Shown one piece after another: positions 33,086 to 41,009 of a stretch of 64,000 nt of DNA. A program made the translations under genes and the position numbers. The notes under the pieces are model-generated. The model was not told the origin of the DNA. It saw only the letters and a program-made list of their open reading frames with translations, and did no database searches. Each line of letters begins with the position of its first letter. Positions within the stretch are counted from its first letter, which is position 1. Source of the stretch: JBAXBF01 sp034429745 (GTDB taxonomy: Bacteria > Chloroflexota > Anaerolineae > Anaerolineales > DRKV01); assembly GCA_034429745.1 (NCBI GenBank), contig DAOUFY010000043.1, forward strand, positions 1 to 64,000, written 5' to 3'.

Positions 33086-33763
33086 ATGAGTGCAAAAATT
33101 TTAGTAATTGAAGATGATGAAGAAATATTAAAATTTATCAAACGCGGGTTAGCATACGAAGGATATCAGGTTGAAACAGCTACCGATGGACAAAGTGGGT
33201 TAACCCTTGCTAGAAATTCACCTCCCGACTTAGTTGTTTTAGATTTAATGCTACCTGGCATTGATGGACTTGAAGTCTGCCGCCGCCTGCGAGCGGGAGG
33301 TAACACACCTGTCATTATCTTAACTGCTAAAGATACTGTTAATGATCGGATTTTGGGTTTGGATATGGGTGCAGACGATTATATGACCAAACCCTTTGAA
33401 CTGGATGAACTGCTGGCGCGTATCCGAGCTTTGCTGCGGCGTGCCCAACCAACTCAACCTCAAATATTAAGCTACGCCGACATTTCCCTGGATACAGGCA
33501 CACGTCAAGCAATGCGGAATAATCGGGTTATCCCATTGACTGCCAAAGAATATGAGCTTTTAGAGCTCTTCCTTCGTCATCCCCGGCAAGTCCTCAGTCG
33601 AGAAATGATCTTCGATCAAGTCTGGGGCTACGACTTTGGCGGTGAAAGCAACATCATTGAAGTATATATCCGCTATTTACGCCAAAAATTAGAAGCTGAA
33701 GGGGAACGACGATTAATCCATACTGTACGCGGTATGGGTTACGTACTCAGAGAGCCTGATTAA
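33086..33763 (+). CDS. OmpR/PhoB-family response regulator
   Basis: 225 aa. The receiver domain has EDDEE (about 8-12), the phospho-acceptor in LVVLDLMLPGIDG (about 52), Thr in ILTAKD and Lys in YMTKPF. The C-terminal winged helix includes the recognition helix IIEVYIRYLRQKLE and ends with TVRGMGYVLREP, as in PhoB and OmpR. Its stop overlaps the kinase start (TAATG), so the pair is translated together. The regulated genes are unknown. Confidence 0.95.
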   Translation: MSAKILVIEDDEEILKFIKRGLAYEGYQVETATDGQSGLTLARNSPPDLVVLDLMLPGIDGLEVCRRLRAGGNTPVIILTAKDTVNDRILGLDMGADDYMTKPFELDELLARIRALLRRAQPTQPQILSYADISLDTGTRQAMRNNRVIPLTAKEYELLELFLRHPRQVLSREMIFDQVWGYDFGGESNIIEVYIRYLRQKLEAEGERRLIHTVRGMGYVLREPD

Positions 33764-35163
33764 TGTCCCTGCGGACGCGATTAACATTACTTTTCACCCT
33801 CTTAGTAGGAGGAATTTTTCTCCTCCTAGGAGTAATTTTTTACCATAGTGTTTATTACACGCTTTACAGCCAAATAGATCAAAATCTCATTGAAGCGTAT
33901 CAGAGTGCTTTACCTTATTACCAGAAAATTATCGGCGGCACCGGCGGGTTATCGTTTTCTACAGAAAGTAAAAGTGGCAGTGGTGCTTATTATTATCAAT
34001 TCTGGGGTAAAGATGGAAAACTTCGCCAAGCATGGCCTTCTTTAGAATTAATTGATACCCCACTAGATCCGGTTAACTACCGTTCTACAATTCCAGTATT
34101 CAATAACTCCTTTTTCGGAAATAAACATTTTAGGGTATTAACGGTACCTTTGTATATTGCAGATACCGATCTTGGGACACTACAAGTAGCTGCAGATCTA
34201 TCGTTAATCGATTCTACCCTGCAGAAACTATTGTGGATCTTATTCGTCGGGCTGACAGGGGCTATGTTCCTAACAGCACTTGCCGCGTGGTACACAACTC
34301 ATCAGGCACTAATGCCGCTTAATTTAGTAACCGAAATTGCTCTGCAAATCACCCAAGCCGATGACCTTTCTCGGCGCATACCTATTCACGGTATATCAGA
34401 AAATGATGAAATTGGGAAGCTTATCACAGCCTTTAACCAAACTTTACAACGGCTAGAACGCCTATTTCAAACCCAAAATCGTTTTCTTGCCGATGTAGGG
34501 CATGAGCTGCGGACACCTTTAACCGTTATCAAGGGCAATGTTAGTTTAATGCGACGTATGAACGTCGTAGATCAAGAAGCCCTTGACAGCATTGAGAGTG
34601 AGGCAGACAGGTTAACGAGATTGGTCAGCAGTTTATTAATATTAGCTCAAGCAGAAGCAGGACAAATGCATTTAGATAAAAAAGCCGTTGAGTTAGATCC
34701 CTTAATACTTGAAATCATTCAACAACTAAAAGTGCTTTCTGCCGATCGAGTGAAGTTCAAAATTGGTGAATTTGATCAACTGCTGGTTTGCGGAGATCGC
34801 GACCGATTGAAACAAGTATGGGTTAATCTTATTAGCAATGCCATCAACTACTCTCACGAAGGCGGTACAATTGAAATTAGCATGAAAAAAGAGGGGGATT
34901 ATGCCTGCGTATCAGTAAGAGATGAAGGTCAAGGAATCCCACCAGAAGATATCCCTCACATTTTTGAGAGATTTTACCGAGCTGAAAAATCTCGCACTCG
35001 CTCCTCTGGTTCAAAAGGGTTCGGGTTAGGGCTCTCGATTGCTTACTGGATCGTTCATCACCATGGAGGACGAATTGAAGTACAATCAAAAGAAGGTGAA
35101 GGGTCAACTTTCACCGTTTGGCTGCCGCTGTTGAAAGATTCAGCTTGTGAAGCGGCAGCCTAG
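33763..35163 (+). CDS. Sensor histidine kinase, partner of the upstream regulator
   Basis: 466 aa. TM1 (about 6-27), an extracytoplasmic sensor of about 125 residues, TM2 (about 158-178), HAMP (about 182-235), HisKA with GHELRTPLTV (His about 247), and HATPase_c with NLISNAIN, VRDEGQGIP and GFGLGLSIA. All kinase motifs are intact. The order and the one-base overlap with the OmpR-type gene show that they form a standard two-component pair. It converges on the lytic transglycosylase gene with a 14-bp gap and no visible terminator. Confidence 0.95.
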   Translation: MSLRTRLTLLFTLLVGGIFLLLGVIFYHSVYYTLYSQIDQNLIEAYQSALPYYQKIIGGTGGLSFSTESKSGSGAYYYQFWGKDGKLRQAWPSLELIDTPLDPVNYRSTIPVFNNSFFGNKHFRVLTVPLYIADTDLGTLQVAADLSLIDSTLQKLLWILFVGLTGAMFLTALAAWYTTHQALMPLNLVTEIALQITQADDLSRRIPIHGISENDEIGKLITAFNQTLQRLERLFQTQNRFLADVGHELRTPLTVIKGNVSLMRRMNVVDQEALDSIESEADRLTRLVSSLLILAQAEAGQMHLDKKAVELDPLILEIIQQLKVLSADRVKFKIGEFDQLLVCGDRDRLKQVWVNLISNAINYSHEGGTIEISMKKEGDYACVSVRDEGQGIPPEDIPHIFERFYRAEKSRTRSSGSKGFGLGLSIAYWIVHHHGGRIEVQSKEGEGSTFTVWLPLLKDSACEAAA

Positions 35164-35177
35164 GCAAAATTATTCTT

Positions 35178-35954
35178 TTAAGGGGAATTAAAGAAATATG
35201 CCTCCCCTCCTTCTATAGTCATCAGTTGTTGGCGAGCTTGCTCGCATAATAGAGAACCTCCAGCTGCAAACCATTCCTCTAAAGTTTCACTTTCCTGTTT
35301 TCCAGCCAATGCATCTTGGTAAATGCCCATTCCCCACTTTACATACCGATGCATTTGATCTGACCACGCTGCCTCTGGTTGGCTTGCTCCTTGAATACCA
35401 CCGTTGTAACTTGCCAGCGTAGTACGAATATCTCCTTGAACTGTTTGATAGGCTTTACGCAAATACTCTAATCCCCTTTTTGCATTTATTGCAGGATCAA
35501 ACGCATTCTCTCCTGGCATAAAATGGAAGGGCATAACTTGAAACAAACCCATTGCACCAGCATGAGAAACAGCAGCAGCATTTCCGCAGGACTCTATTTG
35601 CATTACCGTTGCAATCAGATTAGCATCTAGCTGATATTGCCTCGCCCACTTAATAATGTGAGGCTGCCAATATTTTACTTCTGGCGAAAAAAAGCTCGCA
35701 ATTTGTCCTTCACCTATTGTTTTCTCAGCGGTATTCTCTTCAACAGCACTCATCTTGATTTGTGAGGTAGCAAGACGATCGGCAATCGGAGCAATACTCT
35801 TTATAGCGATAAAAGCCAACAACCCACTGATAACAACCACCAAGAAAGGAATAAACAGAGGTTGATGAATAACAACTTCAACTTCTTCAATATTTTCTTC
35901 TTGCGGTTTATAGTAATACGATCGCCATCTTTTTTGAGCCTTTTTGTCATTCAT
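35178..35954 (-). CDS. Membrane-anchored lytic transglycosylase (SLT family)
   Basis: 258 aa. A cytoplasmic N-tail of about 30 residues, one membrane helix (PLFIPFLVVVISGLLAFIAI), then an SLT domain outside. The catalytic Glu is in ATVMQIESCGN; HAGAMGLFQVMPFHF and LASYNGG are the other family motifs. The enzyme cleaves the glycan strand of peptidoglycan with formation of 1,6-anhydromuramic acid. It follows the small membrane protein gene by 51 bp. Confidence 0.92.
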   Translation of the reverse strand: MNDKKAQKRWRSYYYKPQEENIEEVEVVIHQPLFIPFLVVVISGLLAFIAIKSIAPIADRLATSQIKMSAVEENTAEKTIGEGQIASFFSPEVKYWQPHIIKWARQYQLDANLIATVMQIESCGNAAAVSHAGAMGLFQVMPFHFMPGENAFDPAINAKRGLEYLRKAYQTVQGDIRTTLASYNGGIQGASQPEAAWSDQMHRYVKWGMGIYQDALAGKQESETLEEWFAAGGSLLCEQARQQLMTIEGGEAYFFNSP

Positions 35955-36005
35955 AGGTTTGCCATCCTCAGATAGGTTAGAAGCCTAGATACATAAAAGG
36001 AGAAA

Positions 36006-36530
36006 TCAACGCAGAGATTTCATAGGGCGATTCTTTAGCTCGCTAAACCACTGCTCAGAAGAAGAGGTAAAAGAACCGATTATCAACACGCGGATTAACC
36101 AAATAAGCACAGCCACAAAGACAGGAACAATGGTGAGCATCGTGCCGCGATCAATAAGTTCTGTACCCATTGTCTCATGATTTAGAATTGCCAAAGTAAC
36201 TCCCCACCAAGTAAGCACAGCATTCATGGAAGCAGCTAGAAGCCATGCTCCGAATAAATACCACGATTCAACCTTCTCTTCTCCTCGTACAAGAGGGGAG
36301 AAAAGACGCGCAATCCCTGCAAAGTCAATTCCGCAAAAGGCTATAGCCAAAATGGTTGACCATGATATGCCAATAATATGCAAATCGCCTAACAAGTCTG
36401 TTAAGGCAAATACGGTTGTGCTGTAGTTGAAAAGCTCAAAAGCAATCAGAGCTAGCAACATGATCGTGCCAAAAATAGCCGATTTCGGCAAACTAACACG
36501 CTGAAAAATCATGGGTGTACTGATGTTCAT
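36006..36530 (-). CDS. Four-helix membrane protein of unknown function, operator-controlled
   Basis: 174 aa with four hydrophobic segments (about 20-42, 54-72, 90-112, 132-152). The loops are short, and the C-terminus (SSSEQWFSELKNRPMKSLR) is polar. No motif tells its job. The gene lies behind a full-consensus promoter with two copies of the TATAGAA-N6-TTCTATA palindrome. The promoter matches that of the 79-aa gene at 12029. Tight repression and induction by a specific stress are the simple reading. It could share a transcript with the lytic transglycosylase downstream. Confidence 0.75.
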   Translation of the reverse strand: MNISTPMIFQRVSLPKSAIFGTIMLLALIAFELFNYSTTVFALTDLLGDLHIIGISWSTILAIAFCGIDFAGIARLFSPLVRGEEKVESWYLFGAWLLAASMNAVLTWWGVTLAILNHETMGTELIDRGTMLTIVPVFVAVLIWLIRVLIIGSFTSSSEQWFSELKNRPMKSLR

Positions 36531-36549
36531 TTTATGCCTCCTTATAAAT

Positions 36550-36602
36550 TATAGAACAATTATTCTATATCGCATTATAGAACATATATTCTATTTTGTC
36601 AA
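36550..36602 (-). promoter_or_regulatory. Consensus promoter with two palindromic operators
   Basis: On the minus strand TTGACA (36602-36597), 17 bp, TATAAT (36579-36574). Operator 1, TATAGAA-N6-TTCTATT with one mismatch, covers the -10 and spacer (36576-36595). Operator 2, a perfect TATAGAA-N6-TTCTATA, lies at 36550-36569, just after the predicted start. Centres are 26 bp apart, about 2.5 helix turns. Operator 1 has the same offset from the -10 as the operator at 12296-12315. Confidence 0.85.
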
Positions 36603-36673
36603 TACCCAAATTAGTATCTTTCTCAATAAAACCTTAAAGTTGTTGAATTTTTAAGTTTGCGTAAGCCAGAATG

Positions 36674-36703
36674 TTGATTAAATCCCCTTCATTCTGTTAA
36701 AAT
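36674..36703 (+). promoter_or_regulatory. Probable upstream promoter of dnaA
   Basis: TTGATT (36674-36679), 18 bp, and an extended -10 TGTTAAAAT (36695-36703). It predicts a dnaA leader of about 230 nt. A 12-bp palindrome ATATACGTATAT (36713-36724) lies at the predicted start, in a good place for an operator. A second TTGACA (from about 36813) without a convincing -10 follows. Confidence 0.45.
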
Positions 36704-36749
36704 CAACTTACGATATACGTATATTCCAGTTCTGCAGGGGGGAATTTGG

Positions 36750-36797
36750 ATGCGACTTACGAGAATATTATCGGGGTTGGTTGACTTTATTTTTTAA
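36750..36797 (+). CDS. Possible 15-codon leader ORF upstream of dnaA
   Basis: An ATG preceded by AGGGGGG at good spacing opens a 15-codon frame (MRLTRILSGLVDFIF) that ends TAA at 36797, 143 bp before dnaA. The peptide is short and hydrophobic. The ribosome site is the main reason to list it. It could be chance, or a leader peptide that affects dnaA expression. A small hairpin GGTCTT-AAA-AAGACC lies between it and dnaA (about 36870-36890). Confidence 0.25.
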   Translation: MRLTRILSGLVDFIF

Positions 36798-36940
36798 ATT
36801 GTAGCTTTTGACAATAACGCAGAGGTTTTTTAATACTGCATGTAGTCCATTTTTGCTGCATGGAATGTTTTTGGTCTTAAAAAGACCGCTATCATTAGGC
36901 ACAAAAAGTGCAACATAGCTTTTTCGGAGGAAATGATAAG

Positions 36941-38284
36941 ATGCGTGTTGAACAAGCTTGGCAAGCCACACTCGGACAATTAAGAATAGAAATGAGCAAA
37001 GCTAATTATGATACTTGGGTTAAAAATGCGGAACTCATTTCTTATGAAGATGGAGAAGTTATCATCGGCGTAAAAAACGCCTATGCTCGTGATTGGCTTA
37101 CAGAGAGGTTATCTAGCACTATTTCGCGAAGTATGACTGGATTGCTAAACCGCACCGTAAAAGTGCGCTTTATTGTTTGGCATCCTATTATTGAAGAAGA
37201 GACAATTGAACTTAACCCGCAGTTGAATGTGCCGGAACAACCACCTCAAATGATGCAAAAATCTAGCACTTGTGGTGGAAACTTACGTGAACGTTATACT
37301 TTTGAAAATTTTGTTGTTGGGGCAAGCAACCGCATGGCACATGCAGCTTGTTTGGCAGTGGCTGAAAGCCCAGCCAAAGCATATAATCCGTTATTCCTAT
37401 ATGGAGGTGTAGGACTAGGCAAAACACACCTGCTCAACGCAATTGGAAATTATTGCCGTCAGAGCAATCTCAACGTCCTATACGTCTCATCCGAAGAATT
37501 TACCAATGATTTTATCGATTCGTTGAGAATGCATAAACCTCAAGCTTTTCGAGAAAAATACCGCCAGACCGACGTTCTGTTGATTGATGATATTCAATTC
37601 ATTGCTGGAAAAGAAGAAACTCAAGGAGAATTTTTTCATACTTTCAACACATTGCATGGTCAAGACAAGCAGATTGTCATTACATCCGATCGGCCTCCCA
37701 AAGCCTTGGTTACCTTAGAGGATCGCTTACGCTCGCGTTTTGAGGGTGGCTTAATTGCGGATATTCAACCACCAGACTTTGAAACGCGAGTAGCCATATT
37801 GCGCTACAAAGCCGAACAAGCTGGGCTGCTTATTGAAGAAGAATACATCCGGCTGATCGCTCAAAGGGTACAATCCAACATTCGCGAATTAGAAGGTGCA
37901 CTAACGCGAGTTACCGCCCACGCCCGCATCAGCGGTAAACCTCTTACCGCTCAACTCATCGATTCCCTTCTCGCTGATATGGTTCCTACGCGCACTCAGC
38001 TTGATCCACAGCGCATTCTCAGTACTGTTGCTGAAACATTCGGTGTACCTATAGACCGCCTTTTAGAACGTGATCGTTCGCGGCAAGCAGCAGTCCCGCG
38101 TCAAATTGCTATGTTTTTGCTGCGTGAAGACGCGGGACTGTCGTTGCCTCAAATTGGTGAATTTATGGGCGGCAGGGATCATACAACCATTATGTACGGC
38201 TGTGATAAAGTATCCGAAGCCCTAGAACGCGATGACCGCTTGCGGCGTCAGGTACTGAAAATTCGCGAACGGTTACGCACTTAA
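36941..38284 (+). CDS. dnaA: Chromosomal replication initiator protein DnaA
   Basis: 447 aa from the ATG at 36941, which has GGAGG upstream; the open frame 11 codons further upstream lacks a ribosome site. Domain I (about 1-80) starts AWQATLGQLRIEMSKANYDTWV. The AAA+ domain has GGVGLGKTHLLNAIG (Walker A, about 155-165) and VLLIDDIQFIAGK (Walker B, about 208-220). Domain IV ends with GGRDHTTIMYG (about 408-418), which reads DnaA boxes. The linker domain II is very short. dnaN is not next to it: the gene converges on clpB and overlaps it by 12 bp. Confidence 0.97.
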   Translation: MRVEQAWQATLGQLRIEMSKANYDTWVKNAELISYEDGEVIIGVKNAYARDWLTERLSSTISRSMTGLLNRTVKVRFIVWHPIIEEETIELNPQLNVPEQPPQMMQKSSTCGGNLRERYTFENFVVGASNRMAHAACLAVAESPAKAYNPLFLYGGVGLGKTHLLNAIGNYCRQSNLNVLYVSSEEFTNDFIDSLRMHKPQAFREKYRQTDVLLIDDIQFIAGKEETQGEFFHTFNTLHGQDKQIVITSDRPPKALVTLEDRLRSRFEGGLIADIQPPDFETRVAILRYKAEQAGLLIEEEYIRLIAQRVQSNIRELEGALTRVTAHARISGKPLTAQLIDSLLADMVPTRTQLDPQRILSTVAETFGVPIDRLLERDRSRQAAVPRQIAMFLLREDAGLSLPQIGEFMGGRDHTTIMYGCDKVSEALERDDRLRRQVLKIRERLRT

Positions 38285-40861
38285 CTTATTCATCACTAAT
38301 CCATCTGCACCGCGGTCAATTACAATCGTATCGCCGGGATGGAATTTACCTGATAGGATGGCTAATGCTAACACATCCTGTACTTCACGTTGGATCGCGC
38401 GTTTCAGTGGTCTTGCACCATAATCCGGATCATAGCCGACTTCCGCAAGGTATTCTTTTGCAGGTTGGTTAACCTGAAGCTTGTACCCTTTCTCCTCAAG
38501 CAGTGAGGCTAAGCGCTTTAATTGGATATCTACGATTTTCACCAAATCCTCTCGATCCAACGGATGGAAGATAACCACTTCGTCAATACGGTTTAAAAAT
38601 TCTGGCCTAAAATGAGCTTGCAGAACACGGTTGATCTGGTCGCGGCTTACGGTATGCTGAGGTTGACGATTACCGTTCGTGAACCAAAGCTCATTCCCTA
38701 AATTGCTCGTCATAATGACAACGACATTGCGAAAATCTACTGTTCGCCCTTGCCCGTCGGTAAGGCGCCCGTCATCCAACAATTGAAGCAGCACATTGAA
38801 AACTTCTGGATGAGCTTTTTCAATCTCATCAAAAAGAACAACACTATAAGGGCGGCGGCGAACTGCTTCGGTCAGCTGACCACCTTCTTCGTAGCCAACA
38901 TAGCCGGGCGGCGCGCCAACTAAGCGAGAAACAGTGTGCTTTTCTTGATATTCACTCATATCAATCCGTACCATAGCTCGCTCATCATCAAAAAGAAATT
39001 CTGCAAGAGCGCGTGCAAGTTCGGTTTTACCCACACCCGTCGGGCCTAAGAAAATAAACGAACCAATTGGACGGTTGGGATCCTGCAAGCCGGCTCTTGC
39101 CCGCCGTACAGCATTGGCTACCACGCGGACTGCTTCATCCTGTCCTACCAATCGTTGATGAATGCGTTCTTCCATGCGGATTAATTTTTCTGTTTCCCCT
39201 TCTAACAGGCTTGAGACTGGTATGCCTGTCCAACGCGATACAACCCCGGCAATATCCTCAGCATCAACCTCTTCCTTAAGAAGGGCACCTTTCGATTGAA
39301 GCTCCTTTAACGTTTGATCAAGGTTTTTAAGCCGCTCTTCCAATTCTCTCAGTGTACCATAGCGCAAGCGAGCTACTTTTTCCAAATCTGCCAAGCGCTC
39401 AGCGCGTTCAATTTCCAAACGAGTTTGCTCAATTTGTTCCTTTACGCTGCGCATTTCAGAGATAACTTGCTTTTCCTCCTGCCAGCGTTTTCGGATCCCA
39501 TCTGCTCTTTCTCGTTCCACAGCAATTTCTTCTTCCAGTTTCGCTAACCGCTCTTTTGAAGCTTGGTCTTTTTCTTTTTTCAACGCCTCGCGTTCAATTT
39601 CAAGCTGCATGATATGCCGGTCAACTTCGTCCAAAGCCTGCGGCTTTGAATCAATTTCTGTTCGCAGGCGAGCAGCTGCCTCATCAATTAAGTCAATAGC
39701 TTTATCAGGAAGGTGTCGGTCGCTAATATAGCGGTTAGAAAGCGTTGCGGCGGCAATTACGGCAGCATCCGTAATGCGCACTCCGTGGTGCACTTCATAG
39801 CGTTCTTTCAAACCGCGCAATATGCTTATCGTATCTTCCACGCTTGGTTCACCAACATAAACCGGCTGGAAGCGGCGTTCTAAAGCAGCATCCTTCTCTA
39901 CATATTTGCGGTATTCATCCAATGTTGTTGCTCCGATCAAATGCAATTCACCGCGCGCCAGCATTGGCTTAAGCATATTGCCTGCGTCCATTGCTCCTTC
40001 GGCAGCCCCGGCACCAATGACTGTATGCATTTCATCAATGAAAAGGATGATTTGTCCTTCAGCTTGAACAATTTCCTTCAAAACAGCTTTCAACCGCTCT
40101 TCAAATTCGCCGCGATATTTAGCGCCGGCGATCAACGCCCCCATATCCAATTGAATAATGCGTTTGTTTTTCAAACCTTCAGGCACATCACCGTTTACTA
40201 TTCGTTGGGCAAGCCCTTCTACAATCGCGGTTTTTCCTACCCCTGGTTCACCTGTCAGCGCCGGGTTATTTTTCGTGCGGCGAGTCAAAATTTGAATAAC
40301 GCGTCTAATCTCTTCATCCCGTCCAATTACTGGGTCAAGTTTACCTTGACGGGCTAAAGCTGTTAAATCGCGTCCATACTTCTCCAACGCTTGATAGGTA
40401 TCCTCCGGAGTTTGGGAAGTAACCCGCTGTGTTCCGCGTACATCTTTCAGCGATTTTAAGATGGCTTCTTGGGTCAGACCGAACTGAGCCATCAGCTTGC
40501 CTTCGCTGCTCTCAGTCAGTGCCAATAAGATATGCTCCACCGAGACATAGTCATCTTGCATGCCTTTTGCAAAACGTTCAGCGGCGGCTAAGACATCTGC
40601 TGCAGGTTTGCTCAACCCTGCTTCGGCAGCAGCACCATACATTTTGGGCTTCTTTTCCAGCTCCTGCTTCACCCGATCCCTCAAGGCAGCAATTCCTCCA
40701 GCTACTTTCATGACAATTGCCGCTGCAATCCCTTCTTCCTGCTGCAGCAAAGCCAGCAGCAAGTGAGCCGGTTCAATTGCTGAATGATTCATGTCTTCAG
40801 CAAGCTGTTTTGCTTTAAATATTGCTTCTTGGGATTTTTGTGTATATTGATTTAAATTCAT
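38273..40861 (-). CDS. clpB: ATP-dependent disaggregase ClpB
   Basis: 862 aa from the ATG at 40861 (MNLNQYTQKSQEAI), with GGAGGG five bases upstream. ClpB pulls proteins out of aggregates together with DnaK. Order: Clp_N repeats (about 1-145), AAA1 with GEPGVGKTAIVEG (about 200-212), the coiled-coil middle domain (about 400-520) that marks ClpB as against ClpC or ClpA, AAA2 with GPTGVGKTELARAL (about 603-616), and the C-terminal domain. There is no ClpP-binding loop, as expected. A 5-bp inverted repeat AGACT/AGTCT at 40936-40951 and TATAAT near 40925 lie upstream; no CIRCE element is seen. Confidence 0.96.
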   Translation of the reverse strand: MNLNQYTQKSQEAIFKAKQLAEDMNHSAIEPAHLLLALLQQEEGIAAAIVMKVAGGIAALRDRVKQELEKKPKMYGAAAEAGLSKPAADVLAAAERFAKGMQDDYVSVEHILLALTESSEGKLMAQFGLTQEAILKSLKDVRGTQRVTSQTPEDTYQALEKYGRDLTALARQGKLDPVIGRDEEIRRVIQILTRRTKNNPALTGEPGVGKTAIVEGLAQRIVNGDVPEGLKNKRIIQLDMGALIAGAKYRGEFEERLKAVLKEIVQAEGQIILFIDEMHTVIGAGAAEGAMDAGNMLKPMLARGELHLIGATTLDEYRKYVEKDAALERRFQPVYVGEPSVEDTISILRGLKERYEVHHGVRITDAAVIAAATLSNRYISDRHLPDKAIDLIDEAAARLRTEIDSKPQALDEVDRHIMQLEIEREALKKEKDQASKERLAKLEEEIAVERERADGIRKRWQEEKQVISEMRSVKEQIEQTRLEIERAERLADLEKVARLRYGTLRELEERLKNLDQTLKELQSKGALLKEEVDAEDIAGVVSRWTGIPVSSLLEGETEKLIRMEERIHQRLVGQDEAVRVVANAVRRARAGLQDPNRPIGSFIFLGPTGVGKTELARALAEFLFDDERAMVRIDMSEYQEKHTVSRLVGAPPGYVGYEEGGQLTEAVRRRPYSVVLFDEIEKAHPEVFNVLLQLLDDGRLTDGQGRTVDFRNVVVIMTSNLGNELWFTNGNRQPQHTVSRDQINRVLQAHFRPEFLNRIDEVVIFHPLDREDLVKIVDIQLKRLASLLEEKGYKLQVNQPAKEYLAEVGYDPDYGARPLKRAIQREVQDVLALAILSGKFHPGDTIVIDRGADGLVMNKLSA

Positions 40862-41009
40862 TATTCCCTCCATAATTCCTTAAGTAAAATAAATATTTGA
40901 TATGAATAAATGCTCACTATGGGGATTATAGGAAAAGACTATATAAAGTCTATAAATACAATATAAGAAAAAAGTAACATTAAAAGCAAGAGACAGAATT
41001 ACAGACTAT

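Noticed and set aside
40874..41009. CIRCE or HrcA operator before clpB
   Set aside because: No 9-bp inverted repeat with 9-bp spacing is present; only a short AGACT/AGTCT repeat.
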